A stretch of 25,673 bases of DNA from a virus, in the IMG/VR virus record IMGVR_UViG_3300037961_001042, positions 1 to 25,673 of that record; one strand, 5' to 3'. The translations under genes and the position numbers were made by a program. Position 1 is the first letter of the stretch; each line of letters begins with the position of its first letter. The notes beneath the pieces were generated by a model, which was not told where the DNA came from, made no database searches, and saw only the letters and a list, made by a program, of their open reading frames with translations. This document shows, in pieces, positions 21,226 through 25,673 of this stretch.

Positions 21226-21584
21226 AAAAATCACGCGGTTTGGGGGACGACATCAAAGCGTTCACAGACAAAACAGGAATTTCAAAAATGGTCAAAACTA
21301 TCTTTGGAGATTGCGGCTGTGATGAGAGGCAACGGCTTATGAATGAGCGTTTTCCAAACTTTAAAAACATACGCCCTTTTACTAAAGACGAGAAAAAAAT
21401 ATACGAAGAAGTTATGCCGAGCGTTCAAAAAGGTCAAAGAGTAACTAGGGAAAACCAATTTATCTTAGGCAAGATATATAAAGCAGTGTTTAACGCAGAG
21501 GCTAAATGGTCAAGCTGTAATTCTTGCAATAAGAAAACAATGGATAATTTGCAAAGAGTATATGAAAAAAGCTGTGAGGTATGA
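21219..21584 (+). CDS. Cys-containing hypothetical protein (121 aa)
   Basis: A 121-residue protein. GLGDDIKAFTDKTGISKMVK followed by GDCGCDERQRLMNERFPNF is a pattern I recall as conserved among Bacteroidota phage hypothetical proteins. Cys pairs (CGC near residue 34 and CNSC near 98) could hold a metal or a disulfide. The C-terminus (KKTMDNLQRVYEKSCEV) is helical. It is part of the run of small genes before the HNH and terminase genes. Function unknown. Confidence 0.55.
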   Translation: MVEKSRGLGDDIKAFTDKTGISKMVKTIFGDCGCDERQRLMNERFPNFKNIRPFTKDEKKIYEEVMPSVQKGQRVTRENQFILGKIYKAVFNAEAKWSSCNSCNKKTMDNLQRVYEKSCEV

Positions 21585-21739
21585 AAAAAGAAGAACAAAT
21601 ATTTAGATTCTGTTGCAGTTGCGCAATGGTTAGTTTAATTCAAAAAGGCAAATGCTACTTTTGTGGTGGCGATTTTATATTGTCTTTGCCTAGTGATGAC
21701 CTGCACAAACTACCTAAGAGAGTTGAAAAGACACACTAA
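21581..21739 (+). CDS. Small zinc-ribbon-like protein (52 aa)
   Basis: A 52-residue ORF coupled to the previous gene by an ATGA overlap. It has two CXXC knuckles (CCSC at 11-14 and CYFC at 25-28) separated by ten residues, the layout of a small zinc ribbon, and then a polar tail (SDDLHKLPKRVEKTH). Such proteins may bind nucleic acid or RNA polymerase. A longer frame in another register overlaps it; this reading is preferred because of the junction and the Cys pattern. Confidence 0.55.
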   Translation: MKKEEQIFRFCCSCAMVSLIQKGKCYFCGGDFILSLPSDDLHKLPKRVEKTH

Positions 21740-21746
21740 AATATAT

Positions 21747-22040
21747 ATGGACTTTTTCGATTATGTCGAAGACGATATAATATTGTGCGAAATGATGTGC
21801 GGCTCTAAAGCTACTGACATACACCACCTCACTAAACAGTCTAAGTTTGGTTCAAAAAAAGAGCGTGACTACATAGAAAATTTGTGCGGACTGTGTCGCG
21901 ATTGTCATATAAAAGCAGAAAGCGATTCAATGTTTAATATGTTTTGTCGCATAAAACATTTAGAGAATGTATGTCATCAAGTATATGCTAAAATAGAATA
22001 CAAAAAAATATATGAAAATAAAAGACATAGAACTAAGTAA
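21747..22040 (+). CDS. HNH-type endonuclease-like protein (97 aa)
   Basis: A 97-residue protein with Cys at 14 and 18 and the H-H-L pattern DIHHLTKQSKFGSKK (26-27), then ENLCGLCRDCHIKAESD with Cys50, Cys53 and His54, a metal-held HNH layout. The ATG at 21747 is preferred; a frame from 21663 only adds unrelated residues that overlap the zinc-ribbon gene. HNH proteins next to the terminase often work with it in DNA packaging (cos or pac cutting). Here it is followed by a ParB-like gene and then by the terminase genes. It overlaps the ParB-like gene by 29 bp. Confidence 0.7.
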   Translation: MDFFDYVEDDIILCEMMCGSKATDIHHLTKQSKFGSKKERDYIENLCGLCRDCHIKAESDSMFNMFCRIKHLENVCHQVYAKIEYKKIYENKRHRTK

Positions 22041-22527
22041 GTTAAAGCCAGCGGAATACAATCCTAGACAGATAACTAAAAAACAAGTTAAAGACTTAAA
22101 AGAGTCAATAGAAAAGTTTGGAATAGTTGATCCCTTAATAATAAATTCTGACAACACAATCATCGGAGGACATCAAAGATTTGCTATATTAAATGAAGCA
22201 TCTAAAAAAGTAGACTGGGAATATCCTCCAAAAGTTCCTTGTGTAATATTAGACTTGTCAAAAGAACAAGAAAGAGAACTTAATATAAGGTTAAACAAAA
22301 GTGGTGGAGACTGGGACTTTGATTTATTAAGTAACTTTGAAATAGAAGAACTAAAGGACTGGGGTTTTAAAGAAATAGAGCTAGGACTAAATATAGACAA
22401 AATAGAAGAAAAGAAGGACGATAGCTATATAGTATCAGTAAAGACTAAAGATGCCTTAGAAGCAGAGAAAATACACTTAGAATTGAAGGAGCAAGGCTAT
22501 AACGTAACATTAAAGAAATCGGTATAA
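22012..22527 (+). CDS. ParB N-terminal-domain protein
   Basis: A 171-residue protein. The N-terminal 60 residues hold the ParB/sulfiredoxin-type fold: LKPAEYNPRQITKKQVKDLK, SIEKFGIVDPLIINSDNTII and the nucleotide-binding GGHQRFAIL (GGHQR at 52-56). Then SKEQERELNIRLNKSGGDWD is also standard for the family in phages. The last 50 residues are acidic and helical and end with a short strand part (YIVSVKTKDALEAEKIHLEL). There is no ParA partner, no centromere-like repeats and no DNA-binding HTH, so it is the phage ParB-N type linked to DNA methylation or packaging genes, not a partition system. Confidence 0.75.
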   Translation: MKIKDIELSKLKPAEYNPRQITKKQVKDLKESIEKFGIVDPLIINSDNTIIGGHQRFAILNEASKKVDWEYPPKVPCVILDLSKEQERELNIRLNKSGGDWDFDLLSNFEIEELKDWGFKEIELGLNIDKIEEKKDDSYIVSVKTKDALEAEKIHLELKEQGYNVTLKKSV

Positions 22528-22537
22528 AAACGGAATC

Positions 22538-22864
22538 ATGAATAAATTTCCAAACAAATCAACACAATTTAGTTCTGAGAATCAACCAGAGAAACGTGGA
22601 AGACCTAAAGGTAGAAGAAATGTAGCTACTGTATTAAAAGAATTATTAGCAACACAGGATCAAAATATGGGCGGAATAGGAGACTTTGGTTCTCCAATAG
22701 CAAAGATGTTAATACAAATAGCGTTCCATAAGGACTCAAATAATAATGAAAAGCTCAAAGCAATTAAAGAAATTTTAGACAGGATAGAGGGACTACCAGA
22801 CCAAAACGTCAATGTGAGTGCTAGTCCTCCGTCTTGGATTAATGACGATGAAGAAACAAGCTAA
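22538..22864 (+). CDS. terS: Terminase small subunit
   Basis: A 108-residue protein. FSSENQPEKRGRPKGRRNVA at residues 11-30 is the DNA-binding start common to DUF5681-type small terminase subunits, followed by helices for ring assembly (VLKELLATQDQNMGG, IAKMLIQIAFHKDSNNNEKL, KAIKEILDRIEG). The C-terminus (NVSASPPSWINDDEETS) is acidic and flexible. It overlaps the large subunit start by about 23 bp. It recognises the packaging site and loads DNA onto TerL. Confidence 0.8.
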   Translation: MNKFPNKSTQFSSENQPEKRGRPKGRRNVATVLKELLATQDQNMGGIGDFGSPIAKMLIQIAFHKDSNNNEKLKAIKEILDRIEGLPDQNVNVSASPPSWINDDEETS

Positions 22865-24020
22865 GCCATATTATGATGTAAAGAACTCAACTAAAAGAAT
22901 ATGCGTTCTACAAGGCGGTACAAGAAGCGGTAAGACTTATTCTATATTGTTAGCACTAATAGAGTTTGCTTATAAGAACAAAGGCAAAGGACTGTATATA
23001 ACGATAGCTAGACAAACGTTTCCGAGTTTAAGAGCAACAGCCATGCGTGATTTCTTTGACATTCTTAAAAACGAGAATCTATATAATGAGCGAAACCACA
23101 ATAAGTCTAATCACATATACTTGCTCTATGGTAACTATTTCGAGTTTATTAGTACCGATTCTGAAATTAAGATTAGGGGAAGACAAAGAGAAGTGCTTTT
23201 TTTAAATGAGTGCAATGAGTTTTCAATGGACACATTCCTTCAATTATCGCTTAGAACAAAGTTTAAAATCATAATAGACTTCAATCCTAGTGAGGAGTTT
23301 CACTGGCTTTACACACACATAATAGACGCAGACAGAGACGATGTTGACTTTCATATATCAACATACAAAGACAATCCATTTTTGCAAGAGGCTACAATTT
23401 CTGAAATAGAACGCTTAAAAGAAGTAGACGAAAATCTTTACAATGTGTTTGGAAAAGGCTTGCGTGGTGTGTCTACTGAGACTATATTTCCTTCATTTAA
23501 CATAGTGGACAAAGTACCAGACAATGCAAAGCCTATCGCTTTGGGACTTGACTTTGGCTATTCTGCTGATCCTACTACAATTGTAAGCGTGTATAAACAC
23601 GACCTTGATTTATATATTGATGAGCTATTATACGAACGAGGACTAACAAACCAAGACATAGGAGCGAGAATAAAAGACATGAAAATAGAAAGAGGGACTG
23701 AGTGTTTTGCCGACTCTAGCGAGCCTAAGAGTATCGAAGAACTCTATCGAATGAACACAGGCGTTAATATAAAGCCAGCTAAAAAGGGAGCTGATTCTAT
23801 ACGAATTGGAATTGATGTCATGAAAAGACATAAGCTAAATATTACTAAAAGAAGTGTCAATGCTATTAAAGAATTTAGAAACTACAAATGGATTAAAGAC
23901 AAGAACAACGAAATCACAAACAAGCCAATAGACGCGTTTAATCACGCCATCGACGCGGTTAGATATGTATGTTTAAATAAGCTAATGGTGTCTTATTCTG
24001 GTAAGTATTATATTAGCTAA
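22842..24020 (+). CDS. terL: Terminase large subunit
   Basis: A 392-residue packaging motor. Residues 20-35 carry the ATPase Walker A (GGTRSGKT, 25-32), then a Walker B-like REVLFLNECNE and a coupling motif (IIDFNPSEEF). The C-terminal nuclease has LGLDFGYSADP, CFADSSEPKSIEEL and IDAFNHAIDAVRYV, the RNase H-like catalytic acids of Terminase_3. The first ATG in frame after the GTG at 22818 is at 22842; a second ATG at 22848 (MKKQAKPYYD) is equally good. It pumps DNA into the head through the portal encoded at 8628, which is far from it in this window. Confidence 0.92.
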   Translation: MTMKKQAKPYYDVKNSTKRICVLQGGTRSGKTYSILLALIEFAYKNKGKGLYITIARQTFPSLRATAMRDFFDILKNENLYNERNHNKSNHIYLLYGNYFEFISTDSEIKIRGRQREVLFLNECNEFSMDTFLQLSLRTKFKIIIDFNPSEEFHWLYTHIIDADRDDVDFHISTYKDNPFLQEATISEIERLKEVDENLYNVFGKGLRGVSTETIFPSFNIVDKVPDNAKPIALGLDFGYSADPTTIVSVYKHDLDLYIDELLYERGLTNQDIGARIKDMKIERGTECFADSSEPKSIEELYRMNTGVNIKPAKKGADSIRIGIDVMKRHKLNITKRSVNAIKEFRNYKWIKDKNNEITNKPIDAFNHAIDAVRYVCLNKLMVSYSGKYYIS

Positions 24021-24052
24021 AACAAATTAATAACTTTTATATTTATAAAAAA
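24016..24052 (+). promoter_or_regulatory. Promoter-like element P3 before tail chaperone gene
   Basis: AAACAAA (24020-24026) and TATATTTATAAAAAA (24038-24052) lie in the same register as in the elements at 4489 and 7825, but the leading TTG is replaced by GCT. The last A of the run is the A of the gene's ATG, so a transcript from it would be leaderless. It may instead be a translation-initiation element. Confidence 0.4.
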
Positions 24053-24621
24053 TGAAGCAGATTAAACTAACTGTTCCAGATAATTGGAACGACATCACTA
24101 TCGAAGATTATCAAAAATTTATGGTAATAATGGATAGTAAGAAAAGCGAAAAGCAGAAAATGCTAGACATGATTAGCTTGTTTTGCAAGGTGTCAAAAAA
24201 GGATTTGAAGCAGGTTGCCTTAAAAGATGTAGAAAAGATTGGTAGCATATTGATTAAAATGGTCAAAGATGATCCGTCTGATATTAAAGCAGAGAGGCAC
24301 GTTAGTTTTAATCAAGACATATACTCTATGATTCCTAATATGTCAGAAATGACAACAGGAGAGTTTGTAGATTTAGAGACATATAGTAGTGACTCAATAA
24401 ATAATCTACATAAAATAATGTCTATTTTGTACAGAAAGCAGACAAGCAAAGAGGACAGGTGGGGACGCTATAATGTTGAGGACTACGAGCCGACACCAGA
24501 AAAGACAGAGGCAATGTTGCAATTTCCAATGGGTTATGCGCTAGGTGTTCTCAATTTTTTTTTTCATTTAGAAAAAGAACTTATAGTAGATTCTCGCAAT
24601 TATTTGGACAAACTGACATAG
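24052..24621 (+). CDS. Tail assembly chaperone, short form
   Basis: A 189-residue protein after the terminase. The sequence (KLTVPDNWNDITIEDYQKFM, KMLDMISLFCKVSKKDLKQV, DLETYSSDSINNLHKIMSIL, YRKQ) fits the gpG-like partner of the lambda tail chaperone pair that guides tail tube assembly on the tape measure. Near its end a run of ten T (24555-24564) lets the ribosome shift to the -1 frame, which is open upstream of and beyond the stop codon and codes for a further domain to 24839. Tail chaperone genes in siphophages use exactly this type of frameshift. The tape measure itself is at 2632. Confidence 0.7.
   Translation: MKQIKLTVPDNWNDITIEDYQKFMVIMDSKKSEKQKMLDMISLFCKVSKKDLKQVALKDVEKIGSILIKMVKDDPSDIKAERHVSFNQDIYSMIPNMSEMTTGEFVDLETYSSDSINNLHKIMSILYRKQTSKEDRWGRYNVEDYEPTPEKTEAMLQFPMGYALGVLNFFFHLEKELIVDSRNYLDKLT
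24555..24564 (+). other. Programmed -1 frameshift slippery site (T10)
   Basis: A run of ten T in frame AAT TTT TTT TTT CAT. After the last TTT a -1 slip re-reads T24564 and continues TCA TTT AGA. This is a T-TTT-TTT type heptamer. The -1 frame is open to 24839. Confidence 0.75.
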
Positions 24622-24839
24622 TACAAAATAAAGGCACAGGCTTAGAACGTAGAGTAACAACAGAAGAAAGATATGTCGACAAATGGGGTTGGTACCCTTT
24701 ATTATATGACATGGCTTCTGGAGACATAACTAAAATAGATGCAGTTACTAAAATAGGTATCTATCAAGCACTAACATTTCTTGCATATAAGCAAGATAAA
24801 TTTATACTAGAAAAAGAAAAGAATGGCGACATTAAATAA
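24564..24839 (+). CDS. Frameshift extension of tail assembly chaperone (gpT-like)
   Basis: This is the -1 frame extension of the gene at 24052. A ribosome that slips at the T10 run makes a fusion of about 262 residues: 171 from the first frame plus 91 from here. The extension reads SFRKRTYSRFSQLFGQTDIV through YVDKWGWYPLLYDMASGDIT to LTFLAYKQDKFILEKEK. The W-G-W-Y-P-x-x-Y-D-x-A-x-G-D pattern is what I expect of this domain in flavobacterial phages. No start codon of its own is well placed to make the whole domain, which supports the fusion. The end overlaps the next gene's ATG (24823) by 17 bp. Confidence 0.75.
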   Translation, partial: SFRKRTYSRFSQLFGQTDIVQNKGTGLERRVTTEERYVDKWGWYPLLYDMASGDITKIDAVTKIGIYQALTFLAYKQDKFILEKEKNGDIK

Positions 24840-25359
24840 CCGCACACCAAGAAATATGACTTATAGACAATTCGTCTATATTTTTGACAGAATTACTACA
24901 AACCATTTTCAGTTGCAAAGTTTTTCAAGAGGGACTATGAACGAGGTTGACATCAACAAAATGAACTTAGAAGACTTTCCGTTTCTATATTTGTCTCCGC
25001 AACCAGCTTCTGTGGACGCTCAAACTATTACTTATTCTTTTGAAATTATAATAGCTGACCAAACACAATTAGCTAATTTAGAAGATTCGAACAAACCCTC
25101 AGTAGGAATAACGCCAAGAGTCGATGCTCATTCGTACACTTTAAATATTATGCGAGACGTTATAGCTAATTTTAGACAAAGCATACAGACAGGAAGTTAT
25201 GTAGACGCAGGAGTTGAACTTGAGTTGCCTATGTCTATAACTCCGTTTGAAGCAAGATTTGATAATATATTGACAGGCTGGTCTACAATTTTTAATGTAA
25301 CGTGTCAAAATACTAACAACCTTTGTGATGTTCCACAAACTATGAATACAGGCGCATAA
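24823..25359 (+). CDS. Tail completion / terminator-like protein
   Basis: A 178-residue protein, ATLNNRTPRNMTYRQFVYIF at the start, an acidic helix and loop in the middle (FSRGTMNEVDINKMNLEDFP), then LYLSPQPASVDAQTITYSFE, IIIADQTQLANLEDSNK and a long helix YTLNIMRDVIANFRQSI. The strand-then-helix pattern, the length and the neighbours (tail chaperone before, gp10-like after) match tail terminator or neck proteins that finish the tail tube and join it to the head. Family recognition is only by general pattern. Confidence 0.55.
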   Translation: MATLNNRTPRNMTYRQFVYIFDRITTNHFQLQSFSRGTMNEVDINKMNLEDFPFLYLSPQPASVDAQTITYSFEIIIADQTQLANLEDSNKPSVGITPRVDAHSYTLNIMRDVIANFRQSIQTGSYVDAGVELELPMSITPFEARFDNILTGWSTIFNVTCQNTNNLCDVPQTMNTGA

Positions 25360-25673
25360 TGGCTTTTGAAAATTCTATACGAGTATTACAAGGCTTTGCT
25401 AAAAAACAAACAGCAGATGCTAAAAAAAACCTAAAAGGCTCTAACAATTTAGCGTCTAAGATTACAAGCTCTGTGATAGGTAGCTTTGATAAAACACCAG
25501 TTGTTCGGTTTACTATGCCTAATTATTCTGGCTTTGTAGATACTGGAGTAAAGGGAGTGAAAAACGCAAGAAGACAACTAAACAGTCCTTTTGCAAATGC
25601 TATATTTGGTTTTAATAGGCAACCAGCGTTTAGTGGAAAATTCAAAATGATACCTCCAAGCGCTATTGACAAG
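25359..25673 (+). CDS. HK97 gp10-like head-tail protein (3' partial)
   Basis: At least 105 residues, cut by the window end. Helical start (MAFENSIRVLQGFAKKQTAD), then SSVIGSFDKTPVVRFTMPNY and SGFVDTGVKGVKNARRQLNS, a pattern (Y-x-x-F-V-D-x-G-V-x-G) typical of gp10-like proteins that join head and tail. The stop-start overlap with the previous gene is TAATG. Further residues are missing, so length and C-terminus cannot be judged. Confidence 0.55.
   Translation, partial: MAFENSIRVLQGFAKKQTADAKKNLKGSNNLASKITSSVIGSFDKTPVVRFTMPNYSGFVDTGVKGVKNARRQLNSPFANAIFGFNRQPAFSGKFKMIPPSAIDK

Noticed and set aside
22818-22841. GTG start of the large terminase subunit
   Set aside because: Two ATG codons follow at 22842 and 22848 and the extra residues do not match the family's start.
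1-25673. tRNA genes, CRISPR arrays, insertion sequences, integrase or attachment sites
   Set aside because: None could be found by reading; lysogeny cannot be supported from this window.

Overview
The window is a stretch of a tailed-phage genome (siphovirus-like: tape measure and tail chaperones, no contractile sheath seen) whose host is most likely a marine or aquatic Flavobacteriia/Bacteroidota bacterium. Reasons: an AT-rich genome; A/T-rich leaders instead of Shine-Dalgarno sites; promoter-like boxes of the Bacteroidota type (TTG, about 19 bp, TAnnTTTG); signal peptides ending in FGQ or FAQ; a DUF3127-type OB-fold protein and a DUF4373-type replication protein; and a gene ending in a motif like Bacteroidota type IX secretion tails. 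No integrase, tRNA, CRISPR array or insertion sequence was seen. Both ends cut through genes.

Layout. 1-7771: tail hub-like protein (5' partial), a 59-aa ORF, tape measure, XkdF-type prohead protease, acidic scaffold-like protein, major capsid protein, probable tail tube protein, with terminators after the last two. 7870-12417: two very small genes, a possible virion protein, a long portal protein with a C-terminal extra domain, a small protein, a neck/connector-like protein and a short fibre-like protein. 12414-16622: an envelope and lysis region with an outer-membrane beta-barrel-like secreted protein, a secreted Cys-rich protein with an LDL-A-like motif and a T9SS-like tail, two small membrane proteins, a secreted thioredoxin-fold protein, an M15 endolysin, a 3TM holin, a calcineurin-like phosphoesterase without a normal start codon, and a 43-aa gene. 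16647-17716: four small leftward genes (one winged-helix). 17717-17972: divergent control region. 17973-22040: rightward early genes (possible annealing protein, OB-fold protein, replication protein, Dam methylase, VRR-NUC nuclease, sigma-like factor, small Cys-rich proteins, HNH protein). 22012-25673: ParB-like protein, small and large terminase, tail assembly chaperone with a -1 frameshift, a tail-completion-like protein and a gp10-like protein cut by the window end.

How it fits together. Most rightward genes are tightly coupled (ATGA and TAATG junctions). Leftward and rightward early transcription appear to diverge from about 17.8 kb, where a perfect 9+9 bp inverted repeat could be an operator. 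A 37-bp promoter-like element recurs in front of the protease, the 55-aa gene and the tail chaperone, and the phage encodes its own sigma-like protein. The most unusual part is the block of three secreted proteins beside the lysis genes, which suggests a phage programme acting on the Bacteroidota outer membrane or cell surface. The virion genes are in an unusual order: terminase, then tail genes, then capsid, then portal.
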